The notes under the pieces are model-generated. The model saw nothing but the letters and a program-made list of their open reading frames with translations, made no database searches and was not told the origin of the DNA. From contig JAAZZQ010000078.1 in NCBI GenBank assembly GCA_014239155.1, positions 51,407-115,406 on the forward strand: 64,000 nt of DNA, given 5' to 3'. Each line of letters starts with the position of its first letter. Positions within the stretch are counted from its first letter, which is position 1. This stretch comes from Lachnospiraceae bacterium (lineage in GTDB: Bacteria > Bacillota > Clostridia > Lachnospirales > Lachnospiraceae). The position numbers were made by a program, and so were the translations under genes. Positions 44,230 through 53,487 of this stretch are shown piece by piece.

Positions 44230-45102
44230 TCACATTTCCTCCTGCAACGCTATCTCACCGTCAAACACTGTCTCCGCAGGACCTGTCATATAGACAACAT
44301 TCTCCGTTCGATCCCACTCACACAGAATTTCGCCACCGAGAACCTTCACGGTAACTTTTGTCTCTGTCAAGCCATTTAACACACAGGCAACCACTGTTGC
44401 ACAGCACCCAGTCCCACAGGCAAGTGTCTCTCCTGTTCCCCGCTCCCACACGCGCATCTGTACATTTTTTCTGTCCATAACCCGCACAAATTCTGTATTG
44501 ATACGCTCTGGAAATCGCGGGTGGTTCTCAAAATGTGGTCCTTTTTTTTCTATTTCAAAATCCTTGATATCAAACTCATCTGGCACAGTATTTAGAAATA
44601 CGACTGCATGAGGATTGCCCATTGACACACAAGTCATCCTATATCGCTGTCCATCCACCGTAATTTCCTCATTAACCACTTGCTTATTTTCAGACACCAC
44701 TGGTATCTCACTTGCAGTTAAGATTGGTGCTCCCATATTAACTCTCACAGTAGAAACTTTTCCATCCTTGCCTAATGTAAGATCCAAGTATTTCACCTGT
44801 CCAAAGCTTTCTATTGTAATGCTTGTCTCATTTGTCAAACCGTAATCATACACATATTTTGCCACACAGCGGATACCATTGCCGCACATCTGTGCTCTCG
44901 TCCCATCTGCATTGTACATCTCCATCTCAAAACGGGCGCTCTTTCCCGGATTGATAAAAATTACGCCGTCCCCGCCTATGCCAAAATGCCTGTCACTAAG
45001 CCGCCGCACTAGCTCTGGCTTTCTATCTGTGGCAATCTGCTCCACAAATCCATTGACATAGATATAATCATTTCCGCACCCATGCATTTTTGTAAATTTC
45101 AT
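44230..45102 (-). CDS. dapF: Diaminopimelate epimerase
   Basis: Interconverts LL- and meso-diaminopimelate for lysine and peptidoglycan. 290 residues from MKFTKMHGCGNDYIYV. The two catalytic Cys are in MCGNGIRC (about residue 76) and ACGTGC (about residue 222). ATG 45102 behind AGAGG; the 9-codon extension overlaps manC. It lies 11 bases after manC in the manC-dapF-MBOAT operon, an unusual setting for a lysine gene. Confidence 0.96.
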   Translation of the reverse strand: MKFTKMHGCGNDYIYVNGFVEQIATDRKPELVRRLSDRHFGIGGDGVIFINPGKSARFEMEMYNADGTRAQMCGNGIRCVAKYVYDYGLTNETSITIESFGQVKYLDLTLGKDGKVSTVRVNMGAPILTASEIPVVSENKQVVNEEITVDGQRYRMTCVSMGNPHAVVFLNTVPDEFDIKDFEIEKKGPHFENHPRFPERINTEFVRVMDRKNVQMRVWERGTGETLACGTGCCATVVACVLNGLTETKVTVKVLGGEILCEWDRTENVVYMTGPAETVFDGEIALQEEM

Positions 45103-45113
45103 CGTTTTTCCTC

Positions 45114-46445
45114 TCATGTTTCTGACCAACTCCAGTTGAATACTTCTGTGTCCCCCTCTGTGTTATCCTCGCTAATTTGTACTGATATAAGCTGCAAATC
45201 CTGAAAAGCCCTAATTGCATGCTTCTGCCCCCTCCTAATAGAAATGGAATCGCCACGGGATAATTTTATTAAACATCCATCTACAACAAGCTCTCCTTCT
45301 CCATTTGCCACTGTAATCACTTCATCTTTATAACGGTGCACATGATAGTCCTGCGCACACCCTGAATTGATAGTAACATGTTTTGTGAGGGATTTTGTCC
45401 CGTCTGCATACTGACTATAATCATACACCTTATATTCCCCCCAACGCCGCTCCTCGTACATTGGTCGGTTGTCAATATTCTCCACATAAGGTTTAATATA
45501 AGAACTTTTGTGTTTATCTGATACTAAAATACCATCTTGCCCCGCCGCTATCACAAGATTTTGTGTGCCAAGCGCTACGACAGGAATCGACAACTCATTA
45601 ATTACATGGGTATTGATACACTCCTCCCCCATAATCACATCTCCAATACTTTCCTCCTGCATCTCCTCAGTAAGCGTATTCCATGTGCCGATATCCTTCC
45701 ACGCACCGCTGTATGGAATAACAGCAAGCGCCTTCGTTTTTTCAATCACCTCATAGTCAAAGCTGTCCTTTTTCAGATGGTCATAACATGCCACAACATC
45801 ATCGAACGCTCTGCTATCTAAATAATTATCTGCTATTTTCATTAAATATTTTAATTTGAAGGCAAACACCCCCGCATTCCAGAGCGCCCCCTGAGCAATT
45901 AATGCTTTTGCCATCGTCTCTTCTGGTTTTTCTTTAAAACCTGTCACGCTTCCTCCCTCTCCCTGTATGATATAACCGTATTTTTCAGAAGGATAAGACG
46001 GTGTAATGCCCATCAGAACAATATCCACACCGCCCTGCTGTACGCGTGCATCCATCTTTTTGAACGTCTCAAAATACTCCACATCGACATAAGGATCCAC
46101 TGGAAGCACAATCACCGTCTCCTCCGGATCCATCTGTTTTCTCGACTCCAGATATGATGCTGCGAGCACAATTGCAGGAAAGGTATTCCTGCGCTCCGGT
46201 TCCACAACAACATCCACATCATCTGGCAACTGCCCTCGAATAGATTCCACTTGTGTCGCTGATGTCGCCACAACAATATTCGCATGAATTCCCGCCTGCA
46301 TAATCTGCCGATACACACGCTGTACCATAGATTCATAATTGCCATTTGCATCACTGAGCAATTTTAAAAACTGCTTTGACCGGATTTCATTTGACAGAGG
46401 CCAGAGACGCTTTCCTGATCCTCCTGATAATAAAACGATATTCAT
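45114..46445 (-). CDS. manC: Mannose-1-phosphate guanylyltransferase (with cupin domain)
   Basis: Makes GDP-mannose for surface glycans. 443 residues: nucleotidyltransferase domain with LSGGSGKRLWPLS (residues 5-17), VLPVDPYVD and FKEKPEETMA, and a C-terminal cupin (YHVHRYKDEVITVANGEGEL) as in the bifunctional ManC/mannose-6-phosphate isomerase type. The cupin lacks a full-length PMI signature, so isomerase activity is uncertain. ATG behind GGAGAG. First gene of the operon leading to the MBOAT acylation module, in keeping with capsule or exopolysaccharide synthesis. Confidence 0.92.
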   Translation of the reverse strand: MNIVLLSGGSGKRLWPLSNEIRSKQFLKLLSDANGNYESMVQRVYRQIMQAGIHANIVVATSATQVESIRGQLPDDVDVVVEPERRNTFPAIVLAASYLESRKQMDPEETVIVLPVDPYVDVEYFETFKKMDARVQQGGVDIVLMGITPSYPSEKYGYIIQGEGGSVTGFKEKPEETMAKALIAQGALWNAGVFAFKLKYLMKIADNYLDSRAFDDVVACYDHLKKDSFDYEVIEKTKALAVIPYSGAWKDIGTWNTLTEEMQEESIGDVIMGEECINTHVINELSIPVVALGTQNLVIAAGQDGILVSDKHKSSYIKPYVENIDNRPMYEERRWGEYKVYDYSQYADGTKSLTKHVTINSGCAQDYHVHRYKDEVITVANGEGELVVDGCLIKLSRGDSISIRRGQKHAIRAFQDLQLISVQISEDNTEGDTEVFNWSWSET

Positions 46446-46529
46446 ACTTCTCTCCTTCCACTCTAACTCCTATTTGCGCGCTTCAGCGGACCTTCCAATC
46501 AGGATTGTGAAACTTTAATTTCACGTTAC

Positions 46530-47072
46530 TCACTTTAATGCCAAAAGCATCTGCGCTGTCTCAACAATGTTGGTGCCATTATCCATACTGCGTTTTTGCA
46601 GATAGCGGTGTGCCTCCTCCTCTGTCATATTATTTCTTGCCATTAATAACTGCTTTGCATTTGCTATAATGGCTACCTCTTTCTCGTCACGCACCTTTGG
46701 CTTTTCACGTTGCCTCTTTTTACGCCGGATAATTCCCTGTGACAACATATCGATAGTACTTACTAACTCGTGTACTTTAAGTGGCATAGCAAGTCCAATG
46801 ATCCCACCGCCCTGAACTTCTGCCAAAACTCGCTGTGGCGCCATCACCACCATCTCATAGCCCTCCGGTAAATTGTGTTTTAACTCCGCACAAATCATAT
46901 CTGCCAACCGATAACTCACAATGACAATTCCATCATGAAACTCATCAGCATAACTCAGCGCCTGCGCGCCGGAAGTACAGACTGCTGTCACACCAAATCC
47001 GTTTTTCACCAGAACATTTTTTATACTTTTCGCATCATCAATTTTGGCAAAAGCTACTATTATATTTGTCAA
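46530..47072 (-). CDS. ANTAR-domain response regulator
   Basis: 180 residues: a receiver-like domain (~1-115) with incomplete acidic pocket, a basic linker RRKKRQREKP, and a C-terminal ANTAR RNA-binding domain (ANAKQLLMARNNMTEEEAHRYLQKRSMDNG). ANTAR proteins bind paired hairpins in leader RNA and prevent termination, often in nitrogen genes. The TTG at 47072 has GGAGG 7 bases upstream; the frame opens 23 codons earlier in the glnA spacer without a site. Directly downstream of glnA, so a nitrogen-linked antiterminator is likely. Confidence 0.87.
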   Translation of the reverse strand: MTNIIVAFAKIDDAKSIKNVLVKNGFGVTAVCTSGAQALSYADEFHDGIVIVSYRLADMICAELKHNLPEGYEMVVMAPQRVLAEVQGGGIIGLAMPLKVHELVSTIDMLSQGIIRRKKRQREKPKVRDEKEVAIIANAKQLLMARNNMTEEEAHRYLQKRSMDNGTNIVETAQMLLALK

Positions 47073-47115
47073 CTGTACACCTCCAAATCCTACAAAATTG
47101 TATATAATGGTGTAC

Positions 47116-48447
47116 CTATATCTTATATAAATAGGATTCAATCTCCCAGCTTGTCACCTGCGCGTCGTACTCCTTCCACGCTGCAATTTTGGAGGCATAA
47201 TATTGTTCAAACACACGTTCTCCAAGCAATTCCCTCAAAAGTGGATCCTTCTTCATCTCCTCACATGCTTCGAGCAAATCTGTAGGCAATTTCCTGATAC
47301 CACGCTGTAATGCCTCCTCCTCCGAAATCACATTAATATTATCCAACACTTTCTCTTCTGGCTCAATTTGATTTCTAATACCGTCAAGCCCTGCCATCAA
47401 GCACGCTGCAATTGCCAGATAAGGATTCGCCGAAGGGTCCGGGCTTCTCAACTCAATTCTTGTGTGTTCTCCACGTATATTTGGCACTCGTATCAAAGTG
47501 TTTGCGCCAAGTGTGCTCCACGCAATATACACGGGCGCCTCAAATCCCGGCCGCAACCGCTTGTATGAGTTAACCAAAGGATTTGTCACAGCGCAGATAC
47601 CCTTGACATGCTTCATCAATCCCCCCATAAAATAATAGGCTTCCCTGCTCAAGCCATTTTCATCAGAGGGATTATCAAAAATATTTTTCCCGTCTTTGTT
47701 CAGCGACATATTAATATGCATACCAGAACCACAAAACTCCATCCGTGGCTTTGGCATAAAAGTTCCGTGGAGACCATGATGTTTGGCAATGGTCTTGACA
47801 GCAAGTTTAAATGTCATAATATTGTCCGCTGTTGTAAGTGCCTCATCATACCGAAAATCTACTTCATGCTGAGATGGCGCTTTCTCATGATGTGATGCCT
47901 CCACCTCAAACCCCATATCCTCGAGAGTAAGTACAATATCACGTCGGGCATTTTCGCCATTGTCAAGTGGTCCCATATCAAAAAAACCCGCCTGTTCATT
48001 TGTGTTTGTGGTAGGTCTGCCATTTTCATCTGCATTAAACAAAAAGAACTCGCACTCTGGTCCCACCTCAAAGGTATATCCCATCTCTGCTGCTTCTCTC
48101 AATGCTTTTTTCAGAATATAGCGGCAATCGCTCTCAAAAGGCGTGCGGTCTGCGCGATATACATCGCAGATAAAACGCGCTACCTTTCCCTGCTGAGGAC
48201 GCCACGGAAAGATTGTGAACGTATCTAAATCTGGATACAGAAACATGTCCGCATTATCTGTGGGCAACATTCCCTTTACAAGCGAACAATCGAACATACA
48301 ATCATTGTTGAGCGCCTTCTCAAGCTGGCTTGACGTGATTGCTACATTTTTAAAGTTTCCCTCAATATCCGTAAACTGCATTCGGATAAACTCTACATCC
48401 TCTTCCTCTACCATTGCAATAATATCCTGTTTTGTATACTTTGCCAT
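47116..48447 (-). CDS. glnA: Glutamine synthetase type I
   Basis: ATP-dependent ammonia assimilation. 443 residues, GSI-alpha length: beta-grasp N-terminus, GPECEFFLF and the metal ligands in SHHEKAPSQHEVDF, KPRMEFCGSGMHINMSL, the NSYKRLRPGFEAP latch, RIELRSPDPSANPYLAI. It lacks a GSI-beta adenylylation insert, so regulation is probably by feedback inhibition. ATG behind GAAAGGAAAGG. Co-transcribed with the ANTAR regulator, which may be its antiterminator. Confidence 0.97.
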   Translation of the reverse strand: MAKYTKQDIIAMVEEEDVEFIRMQFTDIEGNFKNVAITSSQLEKALNNDCMFDCSLVKGMLPTDNADMFLYPDLDTFTIFPWRPQQGKVARFICDVYRADRTPFESDCRYILKKALREAAEMGYTFEVGPECEFFLFNADENGRPTTNTNEQAGFFDMGPLDNGENARRDIVLTLEDMGFEVEASHHEKAPSQHEVDFRYDEALTTADNIMTFKLAVKTIAKHHGLHGTFMPKPRMEFCGSGMHINMSLNKDGKNIFDNPSDENGLSREAYYFMGGLMKHVKGICAVTNPLVNSYKRLRPGFEAPVYIAWSTLGANTLIRVPNIRGEHTRIELRSPDPSANPYLAIAACLMAGLDGIRNQIEPEEKVLDNINVISEEEALQRGIRKLPTDLLEACEEMKKDPLLRELLGERVFEQYYASKIAAWKEYDAQVTSWEIESYLYKI

Positions 48448-48546
48448 AATCCGTATCCTTTCCTTTCAAACTTTTTGTAAACCCCAAAGCATATTCCCGG
48501 CATGACCTTCATACCATTATAAAAAGAACAAAAATGGAGTCGTTAC

Positions 48547-49158
48547 ATGAGCTCAAACACTAAAATTGTTGTACTTCGCTCAAAGGAAATCGTCTATGCA
48601 CTTGTGCTTCTGATTGTGAGTGTACTTATTATAATGGTTGCAGTCTCTCTTTTTATGCCTTCTAAAAACACTGCATCCCCTGTTCCTACCCAGAATGCAG
48701 AGGAAACACCGGAACAGGCGCCACTGCAAAATCCTTCACAAACCATGCCAAACACTGCTCCTTCCACCACAACTCCAGCAGGAGCAAACCAAACTTCCAG
48801 CACTGTGATTGACACGAATACAACTGCCCAAAATACCTATGTTCCCGGCATTTATTCTAGCACATTGCTTCTTGGCACAGCCAATGTAGAGCTACAAGTT
48901 GCTGTAGATAAAAACCACATTAATTCCATCACTCTGACAAACCTTGACGAGTCCGTGACGACCTTATATCCGTTGATGAATCCGACACTCTCGGAACTAT
49001 CAGCCGTCATATTGTCCGAACAGAGTATCGAAAATGTCAGCTATGGCGAGGAGAACCGCTATACTTCCATGCTGCTAATGCAGGCAATCACTGCCGCGCT
49101 AGACAAAGCCGCTGTGTCAGAGAATGCGGATCGCCCCGAAACTGGAACACTTTATTAA
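48547..49158 (+). CDS. Membrane-anchored FMN-binding-like protein
   Basis: 203 residues: an N-terminal membrane helix (~15-38, YALVLLIVSVLIIMVAVSLF), a Pro/Thr/Gln-rich linker (~40-97), and a C-terminal domain with the layout of FMN_bind proteins: YVPGIYSSTLLLG, a beta segment, and a final RYTSMLLMQAITAALDKA helix. The usual flavinylation motif SGATxTS is reduced to ENRYTS, so covalent FMN binding is uncertain. ATG follows GGAG. It is divergent from glnA and ends just before a MITE. Confidence 0.65.
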   Translation: MSSNTKIVVLRSKEIVYALVLLIVSVLIIMVAVSLFMPSKNTASPVPTQNAEETPEQAPLQNPSQTMPNTAPSTTTPAGANQTSSTVIDTNTTAQNTYVPGIYSSTLLLGTANVELQVAVDKNHINSITLTNLDESVTTLYPLMNPTLSELSAVILSEQSIENVSYGEENRYTSMLLMQAITAALDKAAVSENADRPETGTLY

Positions 49159-49184
49159 AATATAACACTATACTTTTGTTTCCA

Positions 49185-49350
49185 CTAGAGTGTATCTGAA
49201 AAATGCTTTCTGCCAAATGTGCGTCACAATTTGTGGGAAATTCACGCTAAATAAAGGAGACGTAGTGGGCTACGATGCCTGAATTTAACGCAAATATCAT
49301 GCAAAGTGAAACGTACAGGAGGCAGGAATGATTTTTCAGACACGCTCTAG
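49185..49350. mobile_element. CTAG-bounded MITE, copy 1 (166 bp), overlapping the hslO stop
   Basis: The ends CTAGAGTGTATCTGAAAAAT and the complement of ATTTTTCAGACACGCTCTAG form imperfect ~30-bp inverted repeats. There is no ORF. A second copy is at 56996-57163. The boundary could be a TA or CTAG target duplication, as in IS630- or IS5-related elements. The right end is also the last four codons plus stop of hslO. Confidence 0.85.
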
Positions 49351-50211
49351 CATTTTTTCAAGGTCCGCAATCTCAAAATTATAGATTTTATCACAGAACT
49401 GACATCGAACCTCAACAGACTTACCATCATCAACCATCTCCTGGATATCCTTTTTTCCAATGCTGATAATTGCCCGCTGCACACGCTCACGACTACAATC
49501 ACAATGATACTGTGCCGATATCGTATCGTTGATTTCCAGTCCCAAATCACCTAGTAGAAACTCAAGAAGCTGTTCGGGAGTATTACCGGCATTAAGAATA
49601 TTGGTGACACTATCCATTGTCTTGAGCTTTTCTTCCAAGGTATTAATTGTCTCATCCTCCGCAAAAGGCATCAATTGAATAATAAAACCCCCCGCCTGTT
49701 TTACTGTGTTATCCTTCTCCATTAGCACGCCAAGTCCAACTGCAGACGGAATCTGTTCGGAAGTCGCAAAATAATAGGTAAAATCTTCAGCAATCTCGCC
49801 AGTCTGCAACTGTGTCTGTCCAACATAAGGTTCCTTTAAACCCATATCCTTAATAACACTCAAAATGCCATTTCCCACAGCGCCGCCCACATCTAGCTTT
49901 CCAAGTGCATTTGGCGGAAGCATCACCTGCGGCTCTAAGGCAGTCCCCTTAACATTCGCCTTCGCATCCGCTGTGACCGCAAGACCACGCACAGGTCCAT
50001 CACAATGAATCTGCAATGTCAGCACATCTTTCTCTCCCTTAAGCATACTGCCCATCATAGCCCCCGCCGTGAGCAGCCGCCCTAGTGCAGCCGTAACTAC
50101 AGGACTTAAATTATGAATCCTCCGCGCCTCCTCCACAAGTGCACGCGAAGTCATTGCAAAAGCTCTAATCTGTGCATTCGCTGCCGTTGCCCGCACAATA
50201 TAGTCTTTCAT
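49336..50211 (-). CDS. hslO: Hsp33, redox-regulated chaperone
   Basis: Holdase activated by oxidation of a zinc-bound four-Cys centre. From ATG 50211, 291 residues: SSRE-like N-terminal part (MKDYIVRATAANAQIRAFAMTSR), GPVRGLAVTADAKANVKG, and C-terminal CDC (about 235) and CQFC (about 266) zinc ligands. ATG 50211 has GGAG 7 bases upstream; an ATG two codons earlier is too close. The final residues LERV and the TGA stop are supplied by the terminal repeat of the neighbouring MITE. Confidence 0.95.
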   Translation of the reverse strand: MKDYIVRATAANAQIRAFAMTSRALVEEARRIHNLSPVVTAALGRLLTAGAMMGSMLKGEKDVLTLQIHCDGPVRGLAVTADAKANVKGTALEPQVMLPPNALGKLDVGGAVGNGILSVIKDMGLKEPYVGQTQLQTGEIAEDFTYYFATSEQIPSAVGLGVLMEKDNTVKQAGGFIIQLMPFAEDETINTLEEKLKTMDSVTNILNAGNTPEQLLEFLLGDLGLEINDTISAQYHCDCSRERVQRAIISIGKKDIQEMVDDGKSVEVRCQFCDKIYNFEIADLEKMLERV

Positions 50212-50236
50212 ATACATTCTCCTTCTATTTCATTAA

Positions 50237-51007
50237 TCACTTCATTTTTTCCTGCGCTATACAATAAATGCGCTCGCTTTTATCTGTCACTTCCCCCAAT
50301 GTATCTGCATCATACGCCCTAATAAATGCCAACCCGGAATCTTCTATCAACGATTTGATTTTCTCCAGTGTATATCCCCGCTGAAAATGAACTTCCTGAA
50401 ACCGCAAAAAGCGTTCTTGTTCAGCCAACGATACTTCTTTTTCCTTTACAAATATAGTCAAATCATATTCATTAATACCAGCTTCTGAGTCAAAATAATT
50501 CTCCCAAATAAAGCTACAATTCTCTCGGTTCTCCGCAATCACACTGTCGCCAATCACTGTTTCATACTTGTATCTCGTATTGAAATCAAAGAAAAAAATC
50601 CCTTTGGGGTCAAGATAATTATTAACCAGCCGAAAACATGCCTTCAAATCTTCCTCTTCCAACAAATAGTTTAAACTATCACACACGCTCACGACCGCCC
50701 GCACTGTCCCATACAACTCAAAAGTTCGCATATCCTGATTGAGATAAAGAATATCCTGATGCGATTGTGCTCTCTTACTACAAGCAATATTAAGCATCTC
50801 TTCAGAACAGTCCACACCAATCATGTCAAAACCCTTTGTGGCGAGAAGCTCTGTCAACGTCCCAGTACCACAGCCAAGCTCAAGTAACAACCCATCTTGA
50901 ATACCAAATGATTCCAATGCCTGTATGGCATTCGCACACCATTGTACATAGGGTGTTTCATCCATCAACTCATCATACACCTCGGCAAATCCTGTATATG
51001 CTTCCAT
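50237..51007 (-). CDS. SAM-dependent class I methyltransferase
   Basis: 256 residues with the Rossmann-fold motifs: motif I LLELGCGTGTLTELLA (~41-56), motif II MIGVDCSEEML, motif III SVCDSLNYLL. It belongs to the common YqeM-like group of Firmicutes methyltransferases; substrate unknown. ATG behind GGGGAGG. It lies between hslO and the DUF368 gene on the same strand with 25-40 base gaps. Confidence 0.85.
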   Translation of the reverse strand: MEAYTGFAEVYDELMDETPYVQWCANAIQALESFGIQDGLLLELGCGTGTLTELLATKGFDMIGVDCSEEMLNIACSKRAQSHQDILYLNQDMRTFELYGTVRAVVSVCDSLNYLLEEEDLKACFRLVNNYLDPKGIFFFDFNTRYKYETVIGDSVIAENRENCSFIWENYFDSEAGINEYDLTIFVKEKEVSLAEQERFLRFQEVHFQRGYTLEKIKSLIEDSGLAFIRAYDADTLGEVTDKSERIYCIAQEKMK

Positions 51008-51048
51008 TCAAACCTCCCCTTATGTCCCAAAAGATAGCTTCATCAACG

Positions 51049-51906
51049 CTATGCTCCTAATTTTAAAGAGATAAAGAATCCAACCACAAGTAATACAATA
51101 CCTGTAAGAATCTGCACAATGCCAATAGCTCCCACTTCCATCATAATCAGAATCGCAAATGGTGACGCCACAATCAGACCAATAATCGCCCAGTAAGTAA
51201 TCAGTGGATATTTCTTTAACATAAACTCAATTAATTTTGCCACTGCGACAATACCAACAACCACGCCAATCCCAAACGGTACCAATACCACAAATGTATC
51301 CAACATTGCCGCAATATTAAATTCCTTCAATGCATTGATAAAGTTATTGATTGTGTCAATAATCGTATTGTAATAGCCAAGAATCATCATAATCATCGAA
51401 CCGCTCACGCCAGGAATAACCATTGTTGCCGCCGCAATAATGCCGACCCCAAAGAGCTTGAGCATATTAAAAACACTAAATGAAATATCCGCGCTGGCAT
51501 CACCGCCCTCACCGACAAGAGCAAATCCAACGACCATGACAAAAAACAACACAAACGCAATAATCTGCGGAATTTTAATACTGTTTCCTTTCACCTTGCC
51601 ATAGATAACAGGCAGCCCACCCAGAATTAAACCAATAAAAAATAAGTTTGTCTGCAATGGAAACCGCGGAAACAAAACCTCTGAAAATATCTTTGCAAAA
51701 ATTGCAATTGACAGCAACATACCAATTCCAATCGGAACGAGCAGCGCAATTGCCTCTTTCATACGTTTGATAAAATGCGTCAAAACTAAAATTAGTTTGT
51801 CGTAAATGCCCATTGACACCATCATGGTCCCGCCACTGACACCCGGAATCACATTCGCAATGCCAATGACCATGCCTCTTAAAATATTTACTATCATCTC
51901 TTTCAT
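51049..51906 (-). CDS. DUF368 polyprenyl-phosphate transporter family protein
   Basis: 285 residues, polytopic. The family signatures GIANVIPGVSGGTM near the N-terminus and TMVIPGVSGSMIMMILGYY in the middle form the two inverted halves. DUF368 proteins are known to recycle undecaprenyl phosphate across the membrane. ATG 51906 behind AGAGG, 11 bases after hisC; the frame extends 41 codons into hisC without a site. Confidence 0.9.
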   Translation of the reverse strand: MKEMIVNILRGMVIGIANVIPGVSGGTMMVSMGIYDKLILVLTHFIKRMKEAIALLVPIGIGMLLSIAIFAKIFSEVLFPRFPLQTNLFFIGLILGGLPVIYGKVKGNSIKIPQIIAFVLFFVMVVGFALVGEGGDASADISFSVFNMLKLFGVGIIAAATMVIPGVSGSMIMMILGYYNTIIDTINNFINALKEFNIAAMLDTFVVLVPFGIGVVVGIVAVAKLIEFMLKKYPLITYWAIIGLIVASPFAILIMMEVGAIGIVQILTGIVLLVVGFFISLKLGA

Positions 51907-51917
51907 GTTTTCCTCTA

Positions 51918-52985
51918 TCATCCTCTCTTTATTTTTAAAAGCGTTGCAAGAAACGCAAGCATCTTGTCCATCTCTTCCTCTGTTCCTATAGAAATGCGCA
52001 GGTAGTTGACAATGCGCGGTTTGTTCCAATGTCGAACATATATTTCATTCTCCCGAAGTGCTTCAAAAATTTCCTGCGCTGGAACAGTTTTGTGTGCAGC
52101 AAAAATAAAATTCGTTTTTGAATCACCAAATATAAAACCAAGTTTTGCAAGTTCCAATTTTGTGCGTTCTCTTGTCATAATTACCTTTGCAATGTTCTCC
52201 CTAAAATATCCCTCATCTGCCACTGATGCCACTCCTGCTGCGATTGTCAATGTATTCATTGTATAAGAATTGAAGGAAAATTTTACATCATTTAGATATT
52301 GAATCAATTTTGGATTGCCCATTGCATATCCAATGCGCATGCCTGCTAGAGAACGCGACTTTGAAAAAGTCTGCACTACAAGCAAGTTGTTATATTTCTC
52401 AATGAGCGGCACACAACTATCACCTCCAAAATCGACATATGCCTCATCAATAATGACAACCGAATCTGGATTCGCCGCAATAATCTCCTCTAGGATTGAC
52501 ATCTCTGCCATCACACCTGTCGGCGCATTGGGATTTGCAAGAACAATACCACCATTTTGCTTCTTGTAATCTTCTTTTTTAATACAGAAATTCTCATCCA
52601 ATGCTTGACATTCATAAGGTATCCGATACAAGTCTGCCCATACATCATAAAAAGAATAAGTGATATCCGGAAACAAAATCGGTTTTCCAGAGTTAAAAAA
52701 GGTCAAAAAAGACATTGCTAACACATCGTCAGAACCGACGCCGACAAATACTTGACTGCTGTCAAGTCCATGATATTGCGCAAGGATGTCGGCAAGCGCA
52801 GACACGTTTGGGTCCGGATACTTACGCAGTATCTCACAGTCAAAGTTTCGTATTACTTCCACGACACTTGGCGCAGGAGGATATGGATTTTCATTAGTAT
52901 TTAGCTTAATCACATTTTGATTTTTTGGCTGTTCGCCCGCCACATAAGGTACTACTTTCCGCACATAATTTTCCCAGCTCATCAC
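51918..52985 (-). CDS. hisC: Histidinol-phosphate aminotransferase-like enzyme
   Basis: PLP-dependent class I/II aminotransferase, 355 residues. It shows LNTNENPYPP, GVGSDDVLAM, PNAPTG, the IIDEAYVDFGG Asp that binds the pyridine N, PLP Lys K209 in TFSKSRSLAG and the carboxylate-binding Arg near LRISIGT. GTG start (or the following ATG) behind AAGGAG. No other his genes are adjacent, so it may also act on aromatic amino acids. Confidence 0.9.
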   Translation of the reverse strand: MMSWENYVRKVVPYVAGEQPKNQNVIKLNTNENPYPPAPSVVEVIRNFDCEILRKYPDPNVSALADILAQYHGLDSSQVFVGVGSDDVLAMSFLTFFNSGKPILFPDITYSFYDVWADLYRIPYECQALDENFCIKKEDYKKQNGGIVLANPNAPTGVMAEMSILEEIIAANPDSVVIIDEAYVDFGGDSCVPLIEKYNNLLVVQTFSKSRSLAGMRIGYAMGNPKLIQYLNDVKFSFNSYTMNTLTIAAGVASVADEGYFRENIAKVIMTRERTKLELAKLGFIFGDSKTNFIFAAHKTVPAQEIFEALRENEIYVRHWNKPRIVNYLRISIGTEEEMDKMLAFLATLLKIKRG

Positions 52986-53099
52986 AGTCTGCCACTCCTT
53001 TTTGTTCGTTTTATCTCAACCGAAGAAAACTCCCACTTCTATAAATAACAAGTAAAATACAATTTTATCTCAGTGTGGGTACAATCTCCGGCCAAGATA

Positions 53100-53181
53100 A
53101 GCCTCCGGCATGATTCATGCGAATTCATAATCTGTCAGCAGAGCTGACCCGCACGCCGCAGCAAGAATGCCGGCATTCTTG
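53100..53181 (-). repeat. Structured repeat, subfamily B copy 2
   Basis: On the minus strand: hairpin CAAGAATGCCGGCATTCTTG, then CTGCGGCGTGCGGGTCAGC, a TCAGCTCTGCTGA inner hairpin and a degenerate tail. Hairpin and tail match the copy at 16711. It lies in the 502-base gap between hisC and the DUF6020 gene, which otherwise holds only AT-rich sequence. Confidence 0.6.
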
Positions 53182-53487
53182 AAAATTGCTTGTCAGAACA
53201 ACGTTACTATTTGCTTTGTTCTAGTACAACAAATAATAATTAACTGATACCTTGACTCGTCTGCTTGCCCATCTGCTGCATTGTGGTCAATCGCCGCAGA
53301 CACAAGTAACAATAAAAATCCATGTAAGATTTGTAAAACAAACAAATAGCAAAACAATAATTTCATCATAACAAATTTTGGAAGTTTATGCAATGTCTGT
53401 TGACTCCAAAAGAATTTCATTCTAGTATTAAAATATAGTATATTTTTCCATAAATATGAAATCCTTATACTAAAGCGGAGGTTCAAT

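Noticed and set aside
53193-53486. 97-codon minus-strand ORF with a hydrophobic stretch upstream of the DUF6020 gene
   Set aside because: No ribosome binding site before any candidate ATG, AT-rich composition and no recognisable family; most likely chance.
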